A stretch of DNA of 64,000 bases from Epiperipatus broadwayi (lineage: Eukaryota; Onychophora; Udeonychophora; Euonychophora; Peripatidae), in assembly GCA_028023455.1 (NCBI GenBank), contig JAQFVV010000032.1, positions 5,702,392-5,766,391 on the forward strand. Direction: 5' to 3'. The notes below the pieces were generated by a model. It ran no database searches, was not told the origin of the DNA, and was given only the letters and a program-made list of their open reading frames with translations. This document shows positions 36,628 through 48,499 of the stretch, in pieces. The first letter of the stretch is position 1. The number at the start of each line of letters is the position of its first letter. The translations under genes and the position numbers were made by a program.

Positions 36628-36960
36628 TCAACTCATAACCTTTATATCTAAATTTCCCTTATCTTTTCCGAAACCCAGCATAAAAACCAATAATTCACTT
36701 TCTATATAACCACTCTTTTCATATTTATTTTTCCACAACTTCATTATATGTACTCTTTCTGTTTTCAAACATTTACATTCAATTAACAAATGCCTAATAT
36801 TTTCTATTCCTTCCTTACATAATTTACAAAATAAATCAACCATATTTTTCCATTTACATGTATATTCTTTTGTAGCTAAAGATCCCGTTCGAGCCTTAAA
36901 CAATAAACTACTTTCCTTACTATTATCATATATTAACTCACGCCTACTATTCTGTTTATT
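36628..36960 (-). pseudogene. LINE reverse transcriptase C-terminal fragment
   Basis: The minus-strand frame contains LLFKARTGSL, then FCKLCKEGIENIRHLLIECKCL. This is the pattern of the zinc-binding domain found after many non-LTR reverse transcriptases ('R.R.G...', 'C..C....E...HLL..C'). The frame ends at 36628. Its upstream part (37074-36961) is not LINE: it crosses a (TA)n run and a fragment of the hammerhead-element repeat. The polymerase domain is absent. Confidence 0.55.
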
Positions 36961-36976
36961 TATATATATATATATC

Positions 36977-37100
36977 AAACTCTCCATGCAGTAGTGCCAC
37001 CCAGTGCAAGCCTTAGTAATTAATGGATGCAGGAGGGTTTGTAAGGAGTTAGTTACTGATAACAGCTTGAGCAAGCATAAAAAATGGTGATCATGTAATA
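36977..37100 (-). repeat. diverged fragment of the hammerhead-element repeat
   Basis: CTCCATGCAGTAGTGCCACC, then a similar GTAATTAATGGATGC... segment and ATGGTGATCATGTAAT, follow in the same order as words in the 42121-43241 element (CTCCATACAGTAGTGCCACC, GTAATCAATAGATGC, ATGGTGATCATGTGAT). The ribozyme portion is not preserved here. Confidence 0.5.
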
Positions 37101-37571
37101 TTAGCTGGTAACTTATTATAAGTGAGAATTAAGATGTCAAATTTAGAAATGTGTGCAAACTGAATGTTTACAGGTATGTATGCATTTGGATGAAGTGTGC
37201 ATTTTTAAAACTTATTTGCATTCCTGTTGATATTTATTATGATTTTTGTTGTTGGTTACAATTTTAATTAAAACAAATATTTCATATATCCCCTTTATAA
37301 AAGTAATTTTTGTAATATAGAATGTTCACAGATTTGAAATATTAATGCAAATATTTATGAAGATGTGTGTTCCTCTTTAGTATATTACACATTGTTGAAA
37401 TTATTTACTTACACAATGTCAGAATTTGTTATGCCATTTCTCATCTTTTTTACTATTTTGAATTTTACTCATAATTTCTTAGCAACATCTGAAATAAATT
37501 TTCTGCTTTCTTAAAACTTGAAATACTGTATTTAAACTACTTAGAGAATAAGCTCATATTTGAGATTTATT

Positions 37572-37742
37572 GTCGTACTATTAATTGTGATAGCAAGATA
37601 ACTGTGCAATCCATCATATTAATATAAGGTCGTACTATTAATTGTGATAGCAAGATAACTGTGCAATCCATCATATTAATATAAGGTCGTACTATTAATT
37701 GTGATAGCAAGATAACTGTGCAATCCATCATATTAATATAAG
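37572..37742. repeat. 57-bp tandem repeat, three identical-looking copies
   Basis: Three head-to-tail copies starting GTCGTACTATTAATTG at 37572, 37629 and 37686 show no differences by eye. This is very recent expansion or, less likely, an assembly artefact. Confidence 0.9.
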
Positions 37743-38176
37743 TGTTTGCTTTTATGATTACTGACTCATAACATCCACCATGCCTGAGATACTATATTTA
37801 AAAGTTTTACATTCCTTTCTTATTCTCATCTACCACTATTAACACATCAAAATATACATATGTTTTGCATATGCTCTACATATGCATAAACACCTCACAT
37901 TGTTTGATAGATGTTGCATTTAAAAAGCATGAAGAAAATATATTAAGATTTATTGCCTTATAATAATGAGTATTATTTTTTTATGATTTTGTGAAGAGAC
38001 TCTAACTCAATCTTGCCACATCAAGCATATTTCTGGTATCAAATGTTTAATTATAACCATTTAAAAAATTTTTGAATAAATCCTGTTCCATGACTCTGTT
38101 GATTGTCATTGGTCTGGTTTAAGTGTCAGCTGCCTTCAATGAATTTATATATTTTTGATCTATCTAGCCTTGTATA

Positions 38177-40150
38177 TCTGTTATAAAATGCCCTAATTTG
38201 ATTGTTGAGCATGGGGAGAAAATAACCTGCTTAGATTAGGTCTCTCGTAAGATTCCAGACTGTCTTTGGAATCAGCTAATAAAATTTCTGAACAAAAAAG
38301 CTTTGAAACCTGTGACCTTGTATTTCAAAAGAATCCATGAGTGTGGATGTTAGTAGCCTTGAATGTTAATAGGCGTAACTATCATCAAACAGTCAATGCA
38401 GTGAACTTGTCTAGTTAATTTAGATCATGATATTTAAAACACTGTTGGTGATTTTCATCCTAACATGTTCAATTTGATGTCTGGGAACAGTATAAAATTG
38501 TCAAATGTCTTGAGAATCAAATGTAGAGAGGCACAGACCTATCTGATATAAACAATGCCACTACCGTGTGTGATGAAGAAGATTGGATTGTACACTTTTT
38601 GGTGAAGGCATAATGGGCTACACTCTCAAGTGCTTAAAAAAAATCTCTATCATTTTAAGGAAACCAATCTCAAATGCTTAAAGGACAAATTTAACCTCTA
38701 CTATTTCAAGGAAACATGTAAATAAAGCTTTCATTCATTCCTCCACAGTCATTACACCTCAGATATTTGCCAATGATCGACTTTGGAGGTGCCTACTACA
38801 ATGCAACCACAAAGCTCATCACGGATTAGATCCAATCTGAATTCAGTTTCAGGCCCCTAACAATCATATTATTTGATTTTATAAACATTATTAAAAATTT
38901 CTAAGATTCGTAGTGACTACAGAAGTTTCATTTGATGTCGTTGAGCTTTACACTCAGTCAATAAAATGAACCACTAACATTATCCAGGAGATGCTCAAAC
39001 TTGGTACAATTAGAGAAAAAAAGAGCTCGATTATTACTGATATATTGTGGTAGATGAACAACATGCTTCATTTCAGGATGAAATATTTTCTATGACTACA
39101 AATTGGCCTATGAGGCTTTCTGTCAGCAGAGTCATATATAATCTGGCCATTGACTTTATTGAAAAGTGTGCAATCCAGCCTCACTTTACTGCACAGTGGC
39201 ATCCTTTATACCAGATATATTGATGATGTCTTTGTGCCTCTTCCCACTTGATTCTCAAGATAATTGACAGCTTTAAACTGTTCCCAAAGATCATATGGAC
39301 ATGTGAGGATGAATATCACCAGTAGTGTCTTAAATATCCTACCCCAAAATTATCCAGACAAGCTCATTGCATTGGTTATTCAATGGTAGTTAAGCCTGTC
39401 AACATTCAAGGCTACTTCCATCCCACATTTGCAAATTCTTTTCCAACACAAGGTCGCACATTTCAAAGATTTCTTGTTCAGAAATTTTAAACTGTGCAAA
39501 TTTATGGCTGATGCAAAAGAAAATCTGGAATCTTACAAGAGAGACCTAATTCAAGCAGGTAATTTTCTCCCCCACATTTAACAATAAAATTAGGGCATTT
39601 TATAAGACATAAACATATCAAACTCCCAGATCTGAAACCCTGGATCAATATGCCTTTCATCATTAACATCCACACAAATTAATGTCCATCATTTCTAAAG
39701 ATTTTCATAAATGTTCAATGTGCTCCTTCCCTCAATAATTCTAAAAACAAGCTCAATAGTGATGACAAAGCTAAACTAGTTTATTGTATAGTCTGCCCCT
39801 CTTACAATAGTAAAAACTTTAGTGAAACTCATGCCAACTTAAAATCCAGGGTATCCCAAACACACTTATTATCAATATAACAGAGCTAAAACAAATTCAT
39901 TATATAGCTCAGTGTTTGTGGAACACAAGAAAACCGCTAGTCACACTTTTAAACCTGCTTCTGTCAAGATTCTCTCATAGAAAACATAAAATCAAAGAGG
40001 CTTGGCATATAATTAATTCTACACATACAATATGAGCCAATAGGGCTCCCCTCAACAAACACTGTGTGTTCAATTTTGGAACATAGGCAATGCTTGATAA
40101 CTTACCTATTATCCATTCAATTATTCAAATCTCTCAACACCCCCTAGTTT
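38177..40150 (+). mobile_element. Penelope-like element, degenerate
   Basis: Plus-strand frames carry remnants of a Penelope-type reverse transcriptase (VVTTEVSFDVVELYT; LHSGILYTRYIDDVFVPLP with the YIDD catalytic box near 39212-39226) followed by a GIY-YIG endonuclease (VYCIVCPSYNSKNFSETH...LKSRV near 39790-39850, then KSKRL). RT followed by C-terminal GIY-YIG is diagnostic of this class. Many stops and frameshifts make it inactive. The segment 38177-38530 is an inverted, diverged copy of about 39255-39610, so a second fragment of the same family lies head-to-head. Inverted and tandem partial copies are characteristic of Penelope-like insertions. Confidence 0.7.
38900..40090 (+). pseudogene. 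Penelope RT and GIY-YIG endonuclease coding remnants
   Basis: Fragments in several frames: the palm region (SFDV, then the YIDD box), a thumb-side region (about 39360-39560), and the GIY-YIG domain with a paired-Cys pattern (C..C) and an 'SET' in place of the usual 'GET'. The GIY Tyr context and the downstream Glu region are damaged. In an active element these would reverse-transcribe the RNA and nick the target DNA. Confidence 0.65.
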
Positions 40151-41123
40151 AAGTTTTTATAATTGAAAACGCTGTCACTATCTGCCAATTATCTTTCAGT
40201 TATGTTTTGATATAGACATTCTGTGTTAAAAGTTGACTGCAGATTATTAAAAATATTATTTCAGCCGTATTTATTATTATTATTCATATTTTAAGATAAA
40301 CTTTTGAGTTACAATATAAATTTTTATTCATATATTAAAATATCAGCTAGCTGAAATATTAAATAAAAACATTTTTACACATTTTAATCATTTTATTACA
40401 TGATGTTTAGCAGTTCGAGCAGAATCTAAATAAGATTTCTTTTTATCATAGATAAATATTTTAATATTTAATGCACTGAAAGGTGAAGTTGATTTAATAT
40501 TTATTAATTAATTTATACTATTACATTTAGATACTATAACCTGTTGCCTAAAAATAATTAACCTGAGAACAGTTCACCAGTTATCTTTTTGCTGATATAG
40601 TGAATAAATGATTAGTAAAGATTAAGCTATTGTTTTATTAATTATTATCTGGTTACTATAATTGCATATTTATTACATCTTGACATCCAAAGTATTAGGC
40701 AAGTTGTTTGATTACATATTTTATTTTACACTATTATAATTTGATATCCAGCATATTTGACGTATCGTTTAAATACTATATACGGTTATAATTTGACAAC
40801 TTAACATTATGGACTACTTGATAAATCATTTATTTATTTATTAAATATTTTATACTGTTACAATATAGCATCTTAACTGGGGCCTGAGAAAATCATTTGT
40901 TAATTTTATGTTATATTGCTATAATATAAATAAAATGTCCCTTTATGACTGTTTATAATAGTTTAATGCCATTATATTTCTTATTTTTATTATGATTATA
41001 TATGTATATTACATATTCACTATTATATACAGCCTTTCAACCCTCCTCTTTAACTGAATGTACTACTGCAGATTGAAAAACTGCATATAATAGTTAATTA
41101 CTAATATATTTCTTATTTTTATT

Positions 41124-41221
41124 GTTATTACAATAGTTTTTTAATTAACGGACCTTTTATTTGTGTGTGTATGTTATTACAATAGTTTTTTAATTAACGG
41201 ACATTTTATTTGTGTGTGTAT
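41124..41221. repeat. 49-bp tandem duplication, two copies
   Basis: GTTATTACAATAG begins at 41124 and 41173; the copies differ at one base (ACCTTTT versus ACATTTT). Confidence 0.85.
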
Positions 41222-42107
41222 ATATATAAAAGGAATATATATGCGCTTCATATATATAATTAAAAAAATTCGTTAGAAATTTCTAAATTAAAGATTTTAC
41301 ATTTTTATTAGACAGAAAATATATATATGTATGGATAATATATATTAGGCCGTATTAATTTTAAATTGATTTTAAGTAATTAAAATAAAGTTTGTAAAAT
41401 ATTTTATTAATTAACAATTATAAAGTCATATTATAATTAGGTGGGTGGAAATTACATTATTTTTATAAATGTAATTAATTTATTGATAAGCAGTCTGGCT
41501 AATTAGGTGATTAATATCATATGTTGACTAGTCAAAATGTTATCTTTTATTTTATTATATATCTCTTCAAAGCTAATTTGTATGTAATTGGTCAGTAAGC
41601 CACAGACCACAGCAGAATTTAGGACTAATTTATCATTAGTGAAATTGAACCAGGATGAAATTAATTTTATAGATAAGATAGCCAAAGGAATTATAAAAAA
41701 AGGTCTTTCAGAAGATTGTTTATATGCTTTTGTCCTGTCTTGATCATCGGAGTCATTGTTAAAAATAGAGAAGCACACCATCCACTTCACTCTAGTCAAA
41801 CCAGTTGAGTACAAACTTAAGTCCATCATGAGTTGCTGAGAAGAAGCCGTACACAATGTAAAACCATCCCATTGATCAGTGTGTCCAGATTATATGCGAA
41901 CTGTATGCTGTCTAAGTTTAAGCTGTCATATAGCTTTGGGAAAAGATCAGCCATCATTCAGTGAGAGCAACATCATCAGATTGTGTCCACTGAATAAAAT
42001 AGAAACGTGTATTAACGGAGACCATGGCAGTCAGCAAAACCAATCTCATAGAAGCTTAACAGAAGTCCATCAGACACAGCTATGTTTATAACTATGGTTC
42101 CACCAAA

Positions 42108-42120
42108 AAGTCTACAGGTA
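42108..42120. repeat. left target-site duplication, 13 bp
   Basis: AAGTCTACAGGTA here is repeated exactly at 43242-43254, bracketing the hammerhead element. Confidence 0.75.
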
Positions 42121-42237
42121 AACAAAGGCAAAACTCTTTTCTCCATACAGTAGTGCCACCCTGTGCTAACCAGAGTAATCAATAGATGCCAGAAGGCTTG
42201 TGCATAAAATCCCTATCTAGTGCCTACTCATCCAATA

Positions 42238-42280
42238 TCCCTAAACTAGTTTCTGGCTTGTGGCCATCATCAGTGAGGAG
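42238..42280 (-). ncRNA. hammerhead ribozyme candidate, unit 1 (minus)
   Basis: Reading the minus strand: CTCCTCA, core CTGATGA, stem II TGGC-CACAA-GCCA, core GAAA, stem III loop CTAG, U16.1, cleavage base T, then TAGGGA. Stem I has one mismatch (A instead of G at its second pair) relative to the other copies, so this copy may be weaker. Confidence 0.65.
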
Positions 42281-42696
42281 CCTTGGATCTGAGAGCACTG
42301 CACCTAGATCTTAGGATCTAATGCAACCCTCCAGCAGCCACCTTTAAACTCTACTTTACTACAAAACTATGAGAATGAAATTGAAAACACAAAAAATATT
42401 TTCAATCTAAGCTCAATAGCTTATATAGTCATATGGGTCTGAACTCAATTCAGCACCCATACATTTTGGTGTCTTTGGCTCTTAACAACCATAGCCACCA
42501 CTATCCTATTAGGCAGGATTGGTGTTAAACCACCAAACATCACATGATCACCATCTCATACTAGCACATAATTGTTGTAAACAAAGGCAAAACTCTTTTC
42601 TCCATACAGTAGTGCCACCCTGTGCTAACCAGAGTAATCAATAGATTCCAGAAGGCTTGTGCATAAAATCCCTATCTAGTGCCTACTCATCCAATA

Positions 42697-42739
42697 TCCC
42701 CAAACTAGTTTCTGGCTTGTGGCCATCATCAGTGAGGAG
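42697..42739 (-). ncRNA. hammerhead ribozyme candidate, unit 2 (minus)
   Basis: Same design as unit 1 with intact stem I partner TGGGGA and core CTGATGA...GAAA. The cleavage triplet is GTT rather than GTC. It lies 459 nt upstream (in the minus sense) of the unit 1 ribozyme, so joint cutting would release one monomer. Confidence 0.7.
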
Positions 42740-43028
42740 CCTTGTGCTAGTATGAGATGATGATCATGTGATGTTTAGTGGTTTAACACCAATCCTGCCT
42801 AATAGGATAGTGGTGGCTATGGTTGTTTAAGAGCCAGACACCAAAATGTATGGGTGCTGAATTGAGTTCAGACCCATATGACTATATAAGCTATTGAGCT
42901 TAGATTGAAAATATTTTTGTGTTTTCAATTTCATTCTCATAGTTTTGTAGTAAAGTAGAGTTAAAAGGTGGCTGCTGGAGGGTTGCATTAGATCCTAAGA
43001 TCTAGGTGCAGTGCTCTCAGATCCAAGG

Positions 43029-43071
43029 CTCCTCACTGATGATGGCCACAAGCCAGAAACTAGTCTGGGGA
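43029..43071 (+). ncRNA. hammerhead ribozyme candidate, plus unit
   Basis: Stem I CTCCTCA (43029-43035), core CTGATGA (43036-43042), stem II TGGC-CACAA-GCCA (43043-43055), core GAAA (43056-43059), stem III ACTAGT with cleavage after C 43065 (GTC triplet), then stem I partner TGGGGA (43066-43071). All conserved nucleotides are present. The self-complementary ACTAGT can form a stronger stem III between two RNA units, as in dimeric hammerheads. Confidence 0.75.
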
Positions 43072-43254
43072 TATTGGATGAGTAGGCACTAGATAGGGAT
43101 TTTATGCACAAGCCTTCTGGCATCTATTGATTACTCTGGTTAGCACAGGGTGGCACTACTGTATGGAGAAAAGAGTTTTGCCTTTGTTTACAACAATTAT
43201 GTGCTAGTATGAGATGGTGATCATGTGATGTTTAATGGTTTAAGTCTACAGGTA

Positions 43255-46195
43255 CCTGAATTCAAAACATGAACTATTAAAGATGAAACGGGTAATTTGT
43301 ATAAATTTTAATTATATACTATAATGATTTTATCTCACTGACATTAGATATTTAATCTCCTAAATATTTAATTTCCACTGAAAATTGATAAGAATAATGA
43401 AGGATTGTTAATTTTATTAGACTCACCATGATTCTGATAACATAAATAAAAAAAATATAATAAAACAACAAGGCAATCATTGCAAACCTTTGCCATTCAC
43501 TAAAAAGCTTATTTAGTATTATTTTAGTTAATTATTTTAAAAGAAGAGTTACTAATGATCATTTCCACTAATCTGAAATATAAGAATAATTTAATTTATA
43601 ACATAAATAATGCTGATTAATGACCTCTGGATAGAGTAAAATGTTGCACAGACAAATTGAATAAATTGAGAAAGCTTGTTGTCATCATTATAAAAGTCTA
43701 TAGTTATAATTAAAATGCCATAGGCAGGCATATGGAAGATATTTGCAGCCCATGTAAACCAAGTATTAAACTTCCTTTAAATGAGATCTCGAGCTTATGT
43801 GAGTTATTTCAGGTTGCTTTATTTATATTTTTAATGATCCAGAAATGAGTGTGAAGCAAATGCTTTTTCTGCCATTCACACTCAGCAACTGAGTTGAGCA
43901 GTATGTATTTGGTAGATGCACATTACTACTGTATATTATATGTTTTATATATTCTTTGATTGTTCATAAACTAGTGTAAAGCAGATGTTCTATCTGCCAC
44001 TTACACTTGGATTATTATTAGTATCATTATTTATCAGGTAGATGCCTATTCCTTCCATATAGTTCTTAAGTCTCAGTCACTAATGTCAGATAGATGTGGT
44101 GATATTTATTTTCATGTTATTAAAATGGATGTTAGAGATCATCTGACACATGATATTTAGTTTCTTTATTCTTTTATAATCTAGTTGCTTCATATAATTT
44201 TCCAAGTGTTGCAGCTTAAAATGCTTTAGATTAATCTCAGCCAACTAATAGTATATTTTATAGAAATTGACAGTTCTTGAATCTCAGTTGTGACCAGTGA
44301 TATAATAATATTTGCAGTTAGTCTATGCAGCAAGATTGGATTTACTCAAGACCTATTAAGATGCATAGAGATGTATATTGTTTGTGCATAATGAAACAAT
44401 AAATAGCTAGTCATATGAATTTTGCACTAGGGCAGTTAAATAAAAACAATAAGTCAATAGATCATTAAGTGTTGTTATATTAAATTCAATCCCGGGTAAA
44501 AGACTAATAGATTGATGTTCCTGAGAGTTTCTATCAATAGGGTTATTATTCGTTTAATGAGTATATATATACATAGATAAATCATAATTTCTCATTATTC
44601 TAGCATGTGTCTTATTAGCAATCAATAATGCTAATTAAAATATGATGAGTCTCATGCATCTAAATTTAGCAGGATATAAAAAGAATAAGGTTTTTGATCG
44701 TATAATGTCAGAATGTGGAGCTGTATGCAGATCACCTTTAGGCAATGCATTTAAGACAGAATTATTCCTACAATACTTCACTGACTGTTATAATAATGAA
44801 GTTAAGAAGCTTATTTTAGTCTTTATATTTGCAGATACACATTTGACAGATACAGAAAATAGGAAGTTGTTTATGAATAAGCATTACGGGTAGAACTAAA
44901 CAAACAATCAAACAAAAAAAAGTTGTAACAAATATATTGATAATTTGTTAATTAATCCAAATTAATCAGATTTGAGTGGTGAAGAATAAATATATTAACA
45001 AAGCAAGATTTTTACAAATTTCATTATAAAATATTTTTCTCAAAATATTTTAACTCATTTAAAACCCAACCCTTCACACACTTCTATGAAAGATTCTAAT
45101 GACAGTTTTTGGTTATATTTTCTCTTTTCATATTGGGTCATAATAATGACTATTCATAAAAATAATTGAACAAAATATTCCATTTTAAAAATGGAAATGA
45201 ATTTTAATTGAGATATCATAAAAGAATGAAAATGTCACAAAATTCAAAATGTAATTTATTATTATTAAAATTTGTCAAATGTTTCTTCACCAGTGTTTAT
45301 AAAAGGAATTCTTATTAGCCAGTAAAAATAGTTTTTGCTTTACCATAACTATATTTATAACTTGTCTTCTTAAAATCAAATATTTTCAAATAAAATCTAA
45401 TTGTAATCATATAGCTTTTTTGATTTAAAATTAATATTTTATCAAATATGTTGCATAAATAAGTTTAAATATTTAAATAAATTAATTAAAATTTCAATTT
45501 TTCTTTTGGAAATATTAAAACAATAAAGTGTACTCTAAAATACCTGGGGCCAAATACATTAACAATCAGTGATATTGTCAGTTTCTTTGTATTATAGTAT
45601 AACCAATCAGATATTATGTGCTTGCTATGAGATTCAAATTTGCAGCACATTTGTATGATATTTGTATGAAACTGACTTCTTTAGATATTTTTTTTAAACT
45701 AATAATTTTCGAAACAATTTCTAAGCAAAAAAAAAGTGTACTGTAAACTAGTGTTGTACATAATCATAAAATAGTGAAGAAGTAACCTCTATATGCCTCA
45801 AAATTTATGATAAAATTGCTGATACTTTCTTTAAACATATTAATATATTCATATTTTATTGATTTAAAATAAACTAGTAACTGTAAAAAAAAAATATTTA
45901 TCACAAAAACAATAATATCATGCTAATATTAAAGATTTTTAAATTAATATGGCTAACTGTAATTAACCATAGCCAATTCAGGTAACAATTCAAATGTTGT
46001 TTATAAATGGAAAACAAACCTCTGAGAAAGTAAAAAGAGGATGAAAAGCTCCTTCCATAAGTTAACGAATCTGGTAATGCCTTTCTTCAATGTTCCTCTT
46101 AGGTATGAAGTAAGGAGGTCTTTACCCCACAGTTGGCTATTTAAAAGCTGTTATATGTATATATAATAAAATTACAACAGAATTATATATAGTTC
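43255..46195. other. AT-rich DNA, one unrecognised 83-codon frame
   Basis: The only frame of note is 44642-44893 on the plus strand (MMSLMHLNLAGYKKN..., ending MNKHYG), whose composition is less biased than its flanks. I recognise no family and cannot call it a gene. Confidence 0.35.
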
Positions 46196-46203
46196 ATATA
46201 ATA

Positions 46204-46559
46204 CAGGGGTCCCCAACCTTTTTGCACATAAGAGCACATTCTATAATACCGGTCAAGTGGCGGACACCATTTATTTTTTAAATGTAAATTTATAGTTGGA
46301 TATTGTTAATGTACAAAAAAATATTTATTTCAAAAATAAAATGTTAACATATAATTAACGTTTATATTTTTACACTGTAAAAGTATAGTATGCCCTACAA
46401 TTTGATTACAATATAATACAATAATTTATAAGAAATTTTAAAAATTAAATTTATTTGTATCAGATAAATAATTATTTATCATGTTTGGATAACGGTGGGC
46501 ACATGTAAAATGGTCTGCGGGCGCCATGGTGCCCACGGGCATAGGGTTGGGGACCCCTG
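46204..46559. mobile_element. non-autonomous hAT transposon (MITE), 356 bp
   Basis: Terminal inverted repeats CAGGGGTCCCCAACC and GGTTGGGGACCCCTG are flanked by an exact 8-bp duplication, ATATAATA (46196-46203 and 46560-46567), the hAT signature. The ends match the widespread 'CAGGGGTCCCCAACC' type of hAT terminus. There is no coding capacity; the interior is AT-rich filler with GC-rich subterminal parts. It would be mobilised by a transposase in trans. Confidence 0.9.
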
Positions 46560-48059
46560 ATATAATAAATAATCAACACAAAATAATAAATCACAAATAT
46601 ATCAAAAACTTTATTAAAAATGTAATACTAATTTTTTTCTTTGTAAAAACAAATTTGCCAAAATTGTAATGAAATATAATTACATAAATCAAGATACAAT
46701 AAAACTTAAATAAGCAGACCAATTTGCATATCTAGTTATATATAAAATTCTGTAGTCATTTTAAAGAACACAACAAATAATATTTTTTCTATTTGACAAG
46801 TTTGGATTTTTCTCTTATTTACTTATATTTTCAATAAACCCCCTTCCCACTTATATACATATTTTCATACAATAGTAATATATTATATTATTCTAAAATA
46901 AAGAATATTAAAATAATTAAGATAAAATAAGTAGTTAACAATGCCAGAATTATATATAAAAATTGAACTTTCACATTTATCTTTACGCATTAATTGTTAC
47001 ATTACAAAATGTGTAATATATATACACATAAAAGAATATTTTTATAAAACTTTTAATCTTAACATGAATATATTACATGTAATACTGATAAATATAGGAA
47101 AATTAAAGTGATTAAACTATAAATCTTTATTTTCCAGAATGAAAAATATAAAATATCAATACACATGCGAGCGTACATCTCTCATTTTATAAACACACAC
47201 ACATGTTCATATAGAGAGACAATTGTTTCAAAAATATAATTTCAAATGCAGCAATATTTCAGGAAATAAAATAAATAAATTCAAAAAATTTAAAGTGCCA
47301 ATTTTACTTCATCTTAAAAAAAAAACAATGAAGGAAAAAATATAAATATACATTAATTCAAACAGTGATATAAAAATTTTCTAGTACAAAAAAGCTTGTT
47401 AATACTACTACTATTATTAAAGATAACACAGATGATTTAAATAAACTGAATACTCCAATTATGACAATTTTATTAGTAACTATAAAGCTATATAAAAATT
47501 TGAATCTTCCTATTTACCTTTTGCGAATGAGATTTACTGAAATATATATATATATATATAAAGCATTACTAGAGGTATTACTGTATTGAAATTTAACCAG
47601 ATAATAAATATTTTAGCTATGGTACACTCCCCAATGTCTCTTTCTATATATATACATACACATGAATAAGCATAAATATGTTATAAGCAAAATCATTTAA
47701 AATACTATTTATCGTGACAATAGTGTTAAATCTTTATGTTGGTTAAGTCTAGATGATGTAATAGATGATGTAGAATTGTTTCCTCTTGGAAAATAAAATT
47801 AACAAATATGTGAATACTATTTATTATCTCTGATAACCAAAAAAACCAAAAATATTGTATTACATAAAAATTAGCAGACCCTTCTAAATGACATTGTTTA
47901 TTTTATTTCTGATTTGGCTTCCAGTTATATCTCGTTTATATTTTATTATTAATAATAAATATGGGGGATTTGAACATAGATTTCCAAGCACCCTTCAACT
48001 ATCCACACTATGTCATATCACTGTTGCATATGACCACACACATGTAAAAAAGATAAATC

Positions 48060-48103
48060 ACCAATATTTGTATTTTGTGCTAAAGCAGCACTCATCAGTT
48101 GGT
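48060..48103 (-). ncRNA. decayed hammerhead ribozyme (minus)
   Basis: Minus strand: stem I ACCAA, core CTGATGA, stem II GTGCT-GCTTT-AGCAC (five perfect pairs), then AAAA where GAAA is required, stem III AT-ACAA-AT (two pairs), cleavage base A, and stem I TTGGT. The single core fault, CACG to CACA, is what CpG methylation decay produces. Probably inactive. Confidence 0.5.
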
Positions 48104-48456
48104 CCAGATCATCATCTCCCACACATGTACATAATCAATACTCAGTTTACAATTAATCTCCAGGTATATAAAGAATGCCTATATTTCAAATATTACACAT
48201 TAGCTTGTATCGCCCATCCCTCTTCTATGTATTTAAATGTATAAATCCTATACATGAGGGGTCAGAATGACTTGAGGTCAACATGGGCATAACAATAATA
48301 TTGACATCAGCATGGGATTTGGTCATTCCATCATCAAATTTTCAATGGTATAGATAGCTGAAGAGTTGGAGTAGATTGAAACCTGTCAATTAAAGTATGA
48401 AGATATGCTATCTTAATTAAACTGAGCACTGATTATATGTGTGTGGGAAATGATCT

Positions 48457-48499
48457 GAAAACTAATGAGTGCTGGTCAGCACAAAATACATATATTGGT
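48457..48499 (+). ncRNA. decayed hammerhead ribozyme (plus)
   Basis: Same design as the minus copy: CTAATGA (G to A in the core), stem II GTGCT-GGTC-AGCAC, AAAA in place of GAAA, AT-ACAT-AT and TTGGT. The upstream stem I strand is eroded. Two core faults make it almost surely inactive. Confidence 0.45.

Larger units (their letters stand above)
42121..43241. mobile_element. hammerhead-bearing retrozyme/pLTR-like insertion, inverted tandem units
   Basis: The insert is bounded by an exact 13-bp duplication (42108-42120 and 43242-43254), as expected for target-primed retrotransposition. It holds a complete minus-strand unit (42121-42576), a partial minus-strand unit (42577-42745), then a plus-strand unit (42744-43200) and the start of another (43201-43241). 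The monomer is about 457-459 bp. Each unit that extends far enough has a hammerhead motif. The two minus-strand ribozymes are 459 nt apart between cleavage sites. No open reading frame exists, so it depends on enzymes in trans, plausibly from a Penelope-like element such as the one at 38.2-40.15 kb. Animal retrozymes and Penelope pLTRs are the known families with this design. Confidence 0.75.

Noticed and set aside
36628-37074. 148-codon minus-strand frame taken as one protein
   Set aside because: Its first third crosses a TA microsatellite and a hammerhead-element fragment; only the last ~110 codons are LINE-derived.
41503-41856. 117-codon minus-strand frame
   Set aside because: Reads like a decayed protein-coding stretch but matches no family I know; neighbouring frames are full of stops, so I do not call it a gene.
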